From Bog-473 sp963766995 (GTDB lineage: Bacteria > Actinomycetota > Acidimicrobiia > Acidimicrobiales > RAAP-2), in NCBI GenBank assembly GCA_963766995.1, contig CAVYCE010000001.1:620001-684000 (forward strand): a stretch of DNA of 64,000 bases, read 5' to 3'. The translations under genes and the position numbers were made by a program. How positions within the stretch are numbered: the stretch's first letter is position 1; the number at the start of each line of letters is the position of its first letter. This document shows positions 24,096 to 31,504 of this stretch, in pieces. The notes under the pieces are model-generated. The model worked only from the letters and a program-made list of their open reading frames with translations, was not told where the DNA came from and ran no database searches.

Positions 24096-25805
24096 TCAGC
24101 TCCCGTGCAGGAGACCGAATACCACCGAGTCATACAGAGCTTGCCAGCTGGCCTCAATGATGTTCTCCGACACTCCGATGGTGGTCCATGTCTTCTTGCC
24201 ATCGGTGCTGTCGACCAACACACGAGTGACGGCCCCAGTCCCCTTGCCCGTGTCGAGCACTCTCACCCGATAGTCGGTCAGGTGGATGGAGTCGAGGGCA
24301 GGGAACCGTGACCCAATCGCCCCTCGCAAGGCGCTGTCGAGAGCGTTCACCGGGCCGTTCCCTTCGGCCGTGGCTACCACCCGATCCTCACCGATGTGCA
24401 CTTTGACCGTGGCCTCAGTCGTCACGCCAAAGGAAGCACTGGACGAACTGTCCGCCCCGGCCCCGTGGTCGGTGATCACCCGGAACGACTCCACCGTGAA
24501 GTAGTCGGCCGTCCAGCCCGAGGCTCGACGCAGCAGCAGCTCCAGCGAGCCGTCAGCCACCTCGAAGTGGTAGCCCTCATGCTCCAATCGCTTGAGCTCG
24601 TCCAGGACCCGACCAAGCACTTCGCTGTCGAGCTCGAGGCCCAGTTCGGCCGCCTTCATGACCAACGTGGAGCGGCCGGCCATCTCCGAGACCACCACGC
24701 GCGTTCCGTTACCGACTGATCCGGGCACCACGTGCTCATACAAGTCGGCACTGCGCGCCACTGCGCTGGCGTGGAGTCCGCCCTTGTGAGCGAAGACCGA
24801 ATTGCCGACGTAGGGCTGCTGCGGGTTGGGCGAAATATTGACCAGCTCGGCAATGTGGTGGGACACCGGCGTCAGCCGTTCCAACCGCTCGGCCGGGATG
24901 GTGCGGATGTTGAGCTTGAGCGACAGATTGGGGATGGCCGTAGCCAGGTCGGTGTTCCCGGACCGTTCGCCGTAGCCATTGATGCAGCCCTGGACCTGAG
25001 TCACGCCGGCCTGCACCGCCACCAGCGAGTTGGCCACGGCGCACCCAGCGTCGTTGTGGCAGTGGATGCCCAACTGCGCGCTGGTCAAGCGGCGAACGTC
25101 GGCCACGGCTTCACCCACCTGGTCGGGCAGCGAGCCACCGTTGGTGTCGCACAGCACCAGGGCCTCGGCTCCGGCTTCTTCCGCCGCCACCAGGACCCGC
25201 AAGGCAAACTCAGGATTGCGGCGGTAGCCATCGAAGAAGTGCTCGGCATCGAGGAAGACGCGCAAGTCGTGTGCCTTGAGATACGTCACCGAGTCACTGA
25301 CCATGTCCACTGCTTCGTCCAAGGAGGTGCGCAATGCTTCGGCCACGTGGCGGTCCCAGGCCTTGGCCACAATGCACGCCACGGGCGCGTGGGCTCCGAT
25401 GAGGTTGGCCAGCACTTCGTCATCTTCGGGACGGACACCAGCGCGACGAGTCGAACCGAAGGCCACAAGCGTGGCCGTGTGCAACTGCAGCTCCTTGGCC
25501 GCCCGGGCGAAGAATTCGACGTCCTTGGGATTGGCCCCGGGCCAACCGCCCTCAATGAACGTGACTCCGAGGTGGTCCAGCTGCTCGGCGACCCGCAGCT
25601 TGTCGTCGACCGTCAACGACAGTCCCTCTTGCTGACTGCCGTCACGCAAAATGGTGTCGAAGATGTCAACTGCCTCCGGCAGCTCGGGCACCTCAAAGTC
25701 GTGGGCGTGATGTACCTGCCCGTCGGCATGGGTGTGACGCACGCCGCCGTGGCTATGCGTAGCGCTCGCGGATGCGACCTCTTCTACGCCATCCTCACTC
25801 GACAT
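24096..25805 (-). CDS. cimA: (R)-citramalate synthase
   Basis: 569 residues of the LeuA/CimA DRE-TIM metallolyase family. The catalytic signature is FDTILRDGSQQEG at about 49-61 with the metal site HCHNDAGCAVANS further on, and a C-terminal regulatory domain. The FEVPELPEAVDIFDTILRDG opening matches CimA rather than LeuA, which has its own gene at 35157. It condenses pyruvate and acetyl-CoA to citramalate, the threonine-independent route to isoleucine. A His-rich N-terminal extension (seven His between residues 17 and 35) is unusual. The start overlaps the ilvE stop by 11 bases; last gene of leuB-ilvE-cimA. Confidence 0.88.
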   Translation of the reverse strand: MSSEDGVEEVASASATHSHGGVRHTHADGQVHHAHDFEVPELPEAVDIFDTILRDGSQQEGLSLTVDDKLRVAEQLDHLGVTFIEGGWPGANPKDVEFFARAAKELQLHTATLVAFGSTRRAGVRPEDDEVLANLIGAHAPVACIVAKAWDRHVAEALRTSLDEAVDMVSDSVTYLKAHDLRVFLDAEHFFDGYRRNPEFALRVLVAAEEAGAEALVLCDTNGGSLPDQVGEAVADVRRLTSAQLGIHCHNDAGCAVANSLVAVQAGVTQVQGCINGYGERSGNTDLATAIPNLSLKLNIRTIPAERLERLTPVSHHIAELVNISPNPQQPYVGNSVFAHKGGLHASAVARSADLYEHVVPGSVGNGTRVVVSEMAGRSTLVMKAAELGLELDSEVLGRVLDELKRLEHEGYHFEVADGSLELLLRRASGWTADYFTVESFRVITDHGAGADSSSSASFGVTTEATVKVHIGEDRVVATAEGNGPVNALDSALRGAIGSRFPALDSIHLTDYRVRVLDTGKGTGAVTRVLVDSTDGKKTWTTIGVSENIIEASWQALYDSVVFGLLHGS

Positions 25806-26724
25806 GATCGAGCCAGTCCTTATAGCGGTCGACTTCGCCGCGCACGGTGGCGAAGTACGTCTGCTGGACGTCCTTGGTGATGGGGCCGGGCTTGCCGGTG
25901 CCGACCACGCGGTCGTCCACAGCGCGGATGGGCACCACTTCGGCCGCCGTGCCCGTCATGAACGCCTCGTCCGCCAGGTAGAGGTCGGTCCGGATGATGG
26001 CCTCGTGCCGCACCTCATAGCCAAGATCCCGCGCAATCGTCTCAATGGAGTGTTGCGTGATGCCGGCCAGCGCACCGGCATCGGAGGACGGCGGCGTGAC
26101 GAGCACGCCGTCACGCACAATGAAGATGTTCTCGCCGGTGCACTCGCTGACCGTGCCGTTGGGAGCGAGCAAAATGGCCTCGTCATAGCCGCCCTTGAGC
26201 GCCTCCACCTTGGCCAAGGATGAATTGACGTACATGCCAGTGCCCTTGGCCGCCGTGGGCACGGCGTTGGGGTCATGGCGCCGCCACGAGCTGATCTTGA
26301 CCGACACCCCGTTGGCCACACCGTCGTCACCCAGGTAACTGCCCCACGGCCACGACGCAATCGACACGTTGACTGGCGACGGCAGCGGGTTCAGTCCCAT
26401 TTCGCCGTAACCCAGGTACACCAGCGGGCGCAGATAACAGCCGTTCTCCAGGCCGTTGACCTTCACCACCTGACGGGTGGCCTCAATAATCTGGTCCACC
26501 GTGTACGGCACATCGATCATGAACACCTTGGCCGAGGCGAAGAGACGCCGGATGTGGTCACCAAGACGGAACACGGCCACGCCGCTCGAGGTCGGGTAGG
26601 CCCGGATGCCTTCGAACACGCCTGAGCCGTAGTGCATGGTGTGGGTGAGCACGTGCACGGTGGCGTCGGCCCAGTCGACCAGCTCGCCGTCCATCCAGAT
26701 CTTGTCGGTGGGAGTGATGGGCAT
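25795..26724 (-). CDS. ilvE: Branched-chain amino acid aminotransferase
   Basis: 309 residues, fold-type IV PLP aminotransferase. THTMHYGSGVFEGIRAY at about 27-43 and the C-terminal region YDEAILLAPNGTVSECTGENIF are diagnostic; the PLP Lys is in AAKGTGMYVNS near residue 160. It makes valine, leucine and isoleucine from their 2-oxo acids. It lies 2 bases after leuB and overlaps cimA, so translation is likely coupled. Confidence 0.93.
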   Translation of the reverse strand: MPITPTDKIWMDGELVDWADATVHVLTHTMHYGSGVFEGIRAYPTSSGVAVFRLGDHIRRLFASAKVFMIDVPYTVDQIIEATRQVVKVNGLENGCYLRPLVYLGYGEMGLNPLPSPVNVSIASWPWGSYLGDDGVANGVSVKISSWRRHDPNAVPTAAKGTGMYVNSSLAKVEALKGGYDEAILLAPNGTVSECTGENIFIVRDGVLVTPPSSDAGALAGITQHSIETIARDLGYEVRHEAIIRTDLYLADEAFMTGTAAEVVPIRAVDDRVVGTGKPGPITKDVQQTYFATVRGEVDRYKDWLDHVE

Positions 26725-26726
26725 CG

Positions 26727-27770
26727 TTACAGCCTTTCTGAGATGGCGTCGCCCACGGCGGTCGTGGACAGCGGCTGGGAAGAAGACGTCGTGGTCATGG
26801 TGTCGGACTCCGCCGCCAAGGCCTTGAGCATCCGATGTGCCGCATCGGCTTCGCCCAGAAAGTCGAGCATGAGGGCGGCGGAGTGGATAGCGGCCAACGG
26901 GTTGGCAATGCCCTGGCCGGCGATGTCATGCGCGGCCCCGTGTACCGGTTCGAATAACGACGGACCGGTGTGGGCCGGGTTCAGGTTGGCTGAGGCGGCA
27001 AATCCGATGCCACCACTCACGGCGCCGGCCAGGTCGGTGAGGATGTCTCCGAACAGATTGTCGGTGACGATGACGTCGTAGCGGCCGGGCTGCTCCACCA
27101 TGTAGATACAGGCGGCATCCACGTGGTTGTAGTCCCAACTGACGTCGGGGTACTCGGCGGACACCTCGGTCACCGTGCGTTGCCACAGGTCGCCTGAAAA
27201 GGTGAGCACATTGGTCTTGTGCACCAGCGTCAGTTTCCGCGCCGGCCTGCTCTGGGCCAGGTCGAAGGCGAATCGCACGCAGCGCTCGGCCCCCATGCGG
27301 GTGTTGACCGAACCCTGAGTGGCCACTTCGAAAGGAGTGCCCTTGCGCAGCGCTCCACCCTCACCGGCGTACGTGCCCTCGGTGTTCTCGCGAATGACGA
27401 CGAAATCGGCGCCCTCGGCGATGGAGCCTGGAATGCCGGCAAAGGGTCGGAGGTTCACGAACAGGTCCAGCTCGAAGCGCAGGCGCAGGAGCAGGCCGCG
27501 CTCCAACGTCCCGGGCGGCACCGAAGTGTCGCCCACCGGCGGACCGATGGCCCCAAGCAGGATGGCGTCGTAACCCCGCAGCTCTTCGAGCACCTCGTCG
27601 GGCAGGACCACCCCGTCGCGGAGATAGCGCGCCGCGCCCAGGTCGAATTCAGTGGTGTCCAATTCGACACCGGCAGCGCGCACCACCTTCAGGGCCTCGG
27701 CGCACACCTCCGGCCCAATGCCATCCCCGCCGATGACGGCGACCCGCTTCTTCGATGTCGATGTGCTCAC
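26727..27770 (-). CDS. leuB: 3-isopropylmalate dehydrogenase
   Basis: 347 residues. GGDGIGPEVCAEALKVV at about 14-30, the substrate region RENTEGTYAGEGG, and the Mg-binding DNLFGDILTDLAGA are typical of the isopropylmalate/isocitrate dehydrogenase family. It oxidises 3-isopropylmalate in leucine synthesis and, in the citramalate route, 3-methylmalate for isoleucine. It heads the leuB-ilvE-cimA operon and is preceded by an attenuator at 27811-27902. Confidence 0.93.
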   Translation of the reverse strand: MSTSTSKKRVAVIGGDGIGPEVCAEALKVVRAAGVELDTTEFDLGAARYLRDGVVLPDEVLEELRGYDAILLGAIGPPVGDTSVPPGTLERGLLLRLRFELDLFVNLRPFAGIPGSIAEGADFVVIRENTEGTYAGEGGALRKGTPFEVATQGSVNTRMGAERCVRFAFDLAQSRPARKLTLVHKTNVLTFSGDLWQRTVTEVSAEYPDVSWDYNHVDAACIYMVEQPGRYDVIVTDNLFGDILTDLAGAVSGGIGFAASANLNPAHTGPSLFEPVHGAAHDIAGQGIANPLAAIHSAALMLDFLGEADAAHRMLKALAAESDTMTTTSSSQPLSTTAVGDAISERL

Positions 27771-27810
27771 GTGCTTCCTTCGGTGTTGGTCTCAGATGCC
27801 CCGGAAATTG

Positions 27811-27836
27811 AAAAACCGCCCACATTGTGGACGGTT
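27811..27836 (-). terminator. Attenuator terminator of leuB-ilvE-cimA
   Basis: On the minus strand AACCGTCCA-CAATG-TGGGCGGTT forms a 9-bp stem with a 5-nt loop, ending in five T's. It lies 41 bases before the leuB start, so it can stop transcription ahead of the operon. Confidence 0.78.
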
Positions 27837-27839
27837 GAA

Positions 27840-27865
27840 AGGCGCGGCAGGGTTGTGACGCGCCT
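27840..27865 (-). promoter_or_regulatory. Leader hairpin at the leader stop codon, leuB operon
   Basis: AGGCGCG and CGCGCCT pair as a 7-bp stem around a 12-nt loop beginning TCACAAC. Its 5' arm overlaps the TAG stop of the MYRSETSVGIIQ leader. The same arrangement occurs before ilvB. Confidence 0.65.
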
Positions 27866-27902
27866 ATTGAATAATGCCTACAGAGGTCTCGGAGCGATAC
27901 AT
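27864..27902 (-). CDS. Leader peptide of the leuB-ilvE-cimA attenuator
   Basis: Twelve residues, MYRSETSVGIIQ, with Val-Gly-Ile-Ile codons (GTA GGC ATT ATT) just before the stop. The ATG is 9 nt after the putative -10, the same geometry as the ilvB and leuA leaders, and the stop overlaps the following hairpin as it does before ilvB. An alternative, partly overlapping ORF at 27878-27913 (MSLLCIAPRPL, three Leu) starts inside the -10 and so fits less well. Ile control codons fit an operon ending in citramalate synthase. Confidence 0.6.
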   Translation of the reverse strand: MYRSETSVGIIQ

Positions 27903-27911
27903 AGCAGTGAC

Positions 27912-27940
27912 ATTCTCTCGCGCAATACGGCACTCGTCAA
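27912..27940 (-). promoter_or_regulatory. Putative promoter of the leuB-ilvE-cimA leader
   Basis: TTGACG, 17-nt spacer, GAGAAT. These are the same hexamers and spacing as in front of the leuA leader. It lies immediately after the stop of the LysR-type gene. Confidence 0.55.
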
Positions 27941-27950
27941 CCACACCCAC

Positions 27951-28838
27951 TCACGCTGGGACGAAGGAAAAGGACGCCAACAGCGCAGCAATGGGTGGTC
28001 GAGTGGTCTCGCCTTGGCGCACGCAGAAATACCACGGCTCGGGCGGGATGAGATCGGAGACGGGATGTACTTCCGCTATGCGACCCGCCTGCATCGATTC
28101 GGCGCATACGAAGCCGGGCAGGATGCTGCAACCGATGCCCTGCTCCACCGCCCCCAAGACAGCCCGAAGGTCCGGCGCCACCAGGCGCAGATTGGCCGAG
28201 AACGGCCGCCCCAGGTGCGCCTGCCAGAAGCGGCGGGTAATGGGCAGTTCGAGGCTGTAGGCCGCCCACGATCTCTCGGCCAGCCAGTCACCTAACTCCA
28301 CTAGTGCACCAAAGGCGCGCCCTGGAGCACCCGCGGCCGAAGTGACCAACACGAATCGCTTTTCCCCAATGGGCACGGCGTCGACGGCGCGACGGGGTGG
28401 CGCGCTGCTGGTGATCGCCACGTCCAGCTCCCCCGATTCCAAAGCCCGGACCAGCTCCTGGTCATCATCGAAACGGGCCACCGCCGACAGTCCGTCATAG
28501 GCCAGGCGCGACAGCACCTGCGCTGAGAAGAATTCGGCCGATGAGCCCAGGCGCACGATGGGGCGCGCACCAGGAGCACGACCCGCATCGAGCGAACTGA
28601 GCACGCCTTCGAGCTGGTCCATGGCCGAAGCGATTTCGGCGTACAGCTCTCGGCCCGCCACAGTGGGGATCACGCCATCAGCCGTCCGCCGGAACAGGGG
28701 CGACCCCGTCGACCGCTCGAGGCTGGCCAACTGCTGGCTGGCCGCTGGTTGGGACAGGGCTCGTACCCGGGCGCCGTCGGTCACCGACCCGGCTCGGTAG
28801 ACGGCCACGAATGTCCGCAGCCATTCCGGTCTGGCCAT
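27951..28838 (-). CDS. LysR family transcriptional regulator
   Basis: 295 residues. An N-terminal winged helix-turn-helix occupies 1-60 (FVAVYRAGSVTDGARVRALSQPAASQQLASLE) and a periplasmic-binding-like effector domain follows. It is upstream of leuB on the same strand and divergent from greA-leuC-leuD, with a 166-bp space between. LysR proteins often control divergent genes, so a role in leucine synthesis is plausible but unproven. Confidence 0.9.
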   Translation of the reverse strand: MARPEWLRTFVAVYRAGSVTDGARVRALSQPAASQQLASLERSTGSPLFRRTADGVIPTVAGRELYAEIASAMDQLEGVLSSLDAGRAPGARPIVRLGSSAEFFSAQVLSRLAYDGLSAVARFDDDQELVRALESGELDVAITSSAPPRRAVDAVPIGEKRFVLVTSAAGAPGRAFGALVELGDWLAERSWAAYSLELPITRRFWQAHLGRPFSANLRLVAPDLRAVLGAVEQGIGCSILPGFVCAESMQAGRIAEVHPVSDLIPPEPWYFCVRQGETTRPPIAALLASFSFVPA

Positions 28839-28969
28839 TGGGCCAGCTTATGTCATCTACATGAGAAATCACTTTGCAAATGAGCCTCACGACCCCCATG
28901 CTGGTGCCATGACCTTGACGATCACCTCGCTGGACCCGATTAGCCTTGCTTGGGTCGCGCTGGCAGTCG

Positions 28970-29008
28970 ATGTCCGCGGCACTCCCTCACCCGAAGGAAA
29001 CGTCGTGA
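28970..29008 (+). CDS. Possible short upstream ORF before greA
   Basis: Twelve codons, MSAALPHPKETS, whose TGA stop overlaps the GTG start of greA (GTGA). Such an overlap can couple initiation of greA to translation of the short ORF. It carries no run of branched-chain codons and no attenuator hairpin follows, so it may be chance. Confidence 0.25.
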   Translation: MSAALPHPKETS

Positions 29009-29505
29009 CCAACGCATCGACCAATGACACTGAGCAGACCAAGCTCACCCAGGGCACCTACGACCGCCTGATGGCCGAGTTGGAGGATCTGACCACCCGA
29101 GGCCGAGTGGAGATCGCCGAACAGATTGAAGCGGCCCGGGCCCTGGGCGACCTCAAGGAGAACGGCGACTACCACGCCGCCAAGGACTTCCAGGGGAAGA
29201 TGGAATCGCGCATCCGACAGCTGCAGGCCCTCTTAAAAGAGGTCCAGTTGGTCGACGAAGACGACACCGGTGACGGCAGCGTGGCTACCGGCACCACGGT
29301 CACGTTGCGCTACGAGGGCGACGATGAGGACGACACCCAGCAGTTCTTCGTGGGCTCCATTGAGGAGAGGCAAGGGGGCCTGCCGGTGCTGTCCCCCAGC
29401 GCACCACTTGGGCAGGTACTGATGGGCAAGAACGTGGGCGACACCGTCGAATACAAGGCGCCGGGCGGCATGCTCCGGGTTGAGATCGTCGCGGTCGAAC
29501 GCTGA
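29005..29505 (+). CDS. greA: Transcription elongation factor GreA
   Basis: 166 residues. The N-terminal coiled-coil hairpin carries the acidic tip LGDLKENGDYHAAKDF at about 52-67, which reactivates stalled RNA polymerase by stimulating transcript cleavage. The C-terminal FKBP-like domain ends GKNVGDTVEYKAPGGMLRVEIV. I chose the GTG at 29005 because it follows the ribosome site AAGGAAA and gives the usual length. It overlaps leuC by one base (TGATG), an unusual pairing of an elongation factor with leucine genes. Confidence 0.92.
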   Translation: MTNASTNDTEQTKLTQGTYDRLMAELEDLTTRGRVEIAEQIEAARALGDLKENGDYHAAKDFQGKMESRIRQLQALLKEVQLVDEDDTGDGSVATGTTVTLRYEGDDEDDTQQFFVGSIEERQGGLPVLSPSAPLGQVLMGKNVGDTVEYKAPGGMLRVEIVAVER

Positions 29506-30908
29506 TGACACCTCGCACCCTCAGCGACAAAATTTGGGAGTCCCATGTGGTGTACGCCGCAGAAGGCGAGCCCGACCTCATCTTCATTGACCTGCACCTC
29601 GTGCACGAGGTCACCTCACCCCAGGCCTTCGACGGACTCCGCCTAGCTGGTCGCCCCGTGCGTCGTCCCGACCTCACCGTGGCCACGGCTGACCACAATG
29701 TCCCGACCACGGACATCGACAAGCCGGTGGCCGATCCGATCTCGGCCCAGCAGCTCAAGGTGCTTGACACCAACTGCCTGGAGTTCGGCATCACTTGCTT
29801 CCCGATGGGCAATTCCAACCAAGGCATTGTCCATGTCATCGGTCCTGAGCAGGGGTGGACGCAACCCGGCATGACCATCGTGTGCGGAGACAGCCACACG
29901 TCGACGCATGGAGCGTTTGGCGCTCTGGCCTTCGGCATCGGCACCAGCGAAGTCGAGCACGTGCTGGCCACCCAGACGTTGCCTCAGACCAAGCCCAAGA
30001 CCATGGCGGTCACCGTTGAAGGTGAGCTGGCGCCAGGGGTCACGGCCAAGGACGTTGCCCTCACCATCATTGGCGCCATCGGAACCGGCGGCGGCATCGG
30101 GCACGTCATCGAGTACCGCGGTTCGGCCATTCGTTCCCTCTCCATGGAGGGCAGGCTCACCTTGTGCAACATGAGCATTGAGGGAGGCGCTCGGGCCGGG
30201 CTCGTGGCACCCGACGAGGTCACGTTCGACTACGTAAAGGGTCGCGACCGCGCGCCCACCGGCGCCGACTGGCATGCCGCCCTCGAGTACTGGAAGGCAT
30301 TGGTCACCGATGAGGGCGCCATCTTCGACAAGGAAGTGGTGATCGACGCCGCCGCCATCTCGCCGCATGTCACCTGGGGCACCAACCCGGCGCAGGTGAC
30401 GCCCATCAGCGGTTCAGTGCCGGACCCTGCTTCCATCGCCGACGCCGGCGAGCGCGAGGCCGCCGAGCGAGCGCTGGTGTACATGGGGCTCACCGCTGGG
30501 ACTCCCATGCGTGAAGTAGCGGTCGACACCGTGTTTCTCGGTTCCTGCACCAACTCACGCATCGAGGATCTGAGAGCAGCCGCCGGTGTGCTCGAAGGAC
30601 GCCAGGTGCATAAGGGAATGCGAGCACTGGTCGTGCCCGGCTCTCATCGGGTGAAGGTGCAAGCCGAGGCCGAGGGCCTGGACAAGGTGTTCTTGGCTGC
30701 CGGATTCGAATGGCGTGAACCGGGCTGCTCCATGTGTCTGGCCATGAACCCCGACAAGCTCGCTGTCGGCGAACGCTGCGCGTCGACTTCCAACCGCAAC
30801 TTCGAGGGACGCCAGGGCCGGGGCGGGCGCACCCATTTGGTCTCCCCCCTTGTGGCCGCCGCCACCGCCGTCGCCGGCACATTCGCCACTCCGGAGGACT
30901 TGGACTGA
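29505..30908 (+). CDS. leuC: 3-isopropylmalate dehydratase large subunit
   Basis: 467 residues, aconitase superfamily. It starts MTPRTLSDKIWESHVV; VCGDSHTSTHGAFGALAFGIGTSEVEHVLATQTL at about 126-160 is typical, and the Fe-S cluster Cys residues are in FLGSCTNSR and PGCSMCLAMN. With LeuD it isomerises 2-isopropylmalate to 3-isopropylmalate, and citramalate to 3-methylmalate in the isoleucine route. Overlaps greA and leuD by single bases. Confidence 0.95.
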   Translation: MTPRTLSDKIWESHVVYAAEGEPDLIFIDLHLVHEVTSPQAFDGLRLAGRPVRRPDLTVATADHNVPTTDIDKPVADPISAQQLKVLDTNCLEFGITCFPMGNSNQGIVHVIGPEQGWTQPGMTIVCGDSHTSTHGAFGALAFGIGTSEVEHVLATQTLPQTKPKTMAVTVEGELAPGVTAKDVALTIIGAIGTGGGIGHVIEYRGSAIRSLSMEGRLTLCNMSIEGGARAGLVAPDEVTFDYVKGRDRAPTGADWHAALEYWKALVTDEGAIFDKEVVIDAAAISPHVTWGTNPAQVTPISGSVPDPASIADAGEREAAERALVYMGLTAGTPMREVAVDTVFLGSCTNSRIEDLRAAAGVLEGRQVHKGMRALVVPGSHRVKVQAEAEGLDKVFLAAGFEWREPGCSMCLAMNPDKLAVGERCASTSNRNFEGRQGRGGRTHLVSPLVAAATAVAGTFATPEDLD

Positions 30909-31498
30909 TGGAAGCCGTCATCACCGTGACTGGAAGGGGCGTGCCGCTGGACCGCTCCGACGTCGACACCGACCAGATCATCCCGTCGGATTGGCTGAAG
31001 CGGGTGGAACGCACCGGCTTCGGTGCTGGACTCTTCTCCGAGTGGCGAGACGATCGGGATTTTGTCCTGAACAACCAGGAGTTCGTCGGGGCCAACATTT
31101 TGGTGGCCGGCCACAACTTCGGGACCGGCTCGTCCCGCGAGCATGCGGTGTGGGCCCTGATGGACTACGGCTTCCAGGCCGTCGTCTCGTCGCGCTTCGC
31201 CGACATCTTCCGCAACAACTGCACCAAGCAGGGACTGCTCCCCGTCCAGGTCAGTGCCGAGTTCGATCGCGCCCTCCTCAATGCGGTGAAAGATGATCCC
31301 AGCCTCGAGATCACCATCGACGTGGCCCGCGGCACCATCGAAGCGCCGGCGGCCGGGCTCTCGACAACGTTTCCAATGGACGAGTTCACCCGGGAGCGAC
31401 TGCTGAACGGCTGGGACGACATCGGGCTGTCGCTCCGCCATGTCGACGCCATCAGTGACTACGAGAGCCGGCGCCCCGCCTTCATGCCTTCGGCCTGA
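30908..31498 (+). CDS. leuD: 3-isopropylmalate dehydratase small subunit
   Basis: 196 residues, swivel domain of the LeuCD heterodimer. DVDTDQIIPSDWLKRVERTGFG at about 19-40 and NFGTGSSREHAVWAL at about 72-86 are the family motifs. ATG 30908 overlaps the leuC stop (TGATG), ensuring coupled production of the two subunits. Confidence 0.94.
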   Translation: MEAVITVTGRGVPLDRSDVDTDQIIPSDWLKRVERTGFGAGLFSEWRDDRDFVLNNQEFVGANILVAGHNFGTGSSREHAVWALMDYGFQAVVSSRFADIFRNNCTKQGLLPVQVSAEFDRALLNAVKDDPSLEITIDVARGTIEAPAAGLSTTFPMDEFTRERLLNGWDDIGLSLRHVDAISDYESRRPAFMPSA

Positions 31499-31504
31499 GC
31501 CAAC

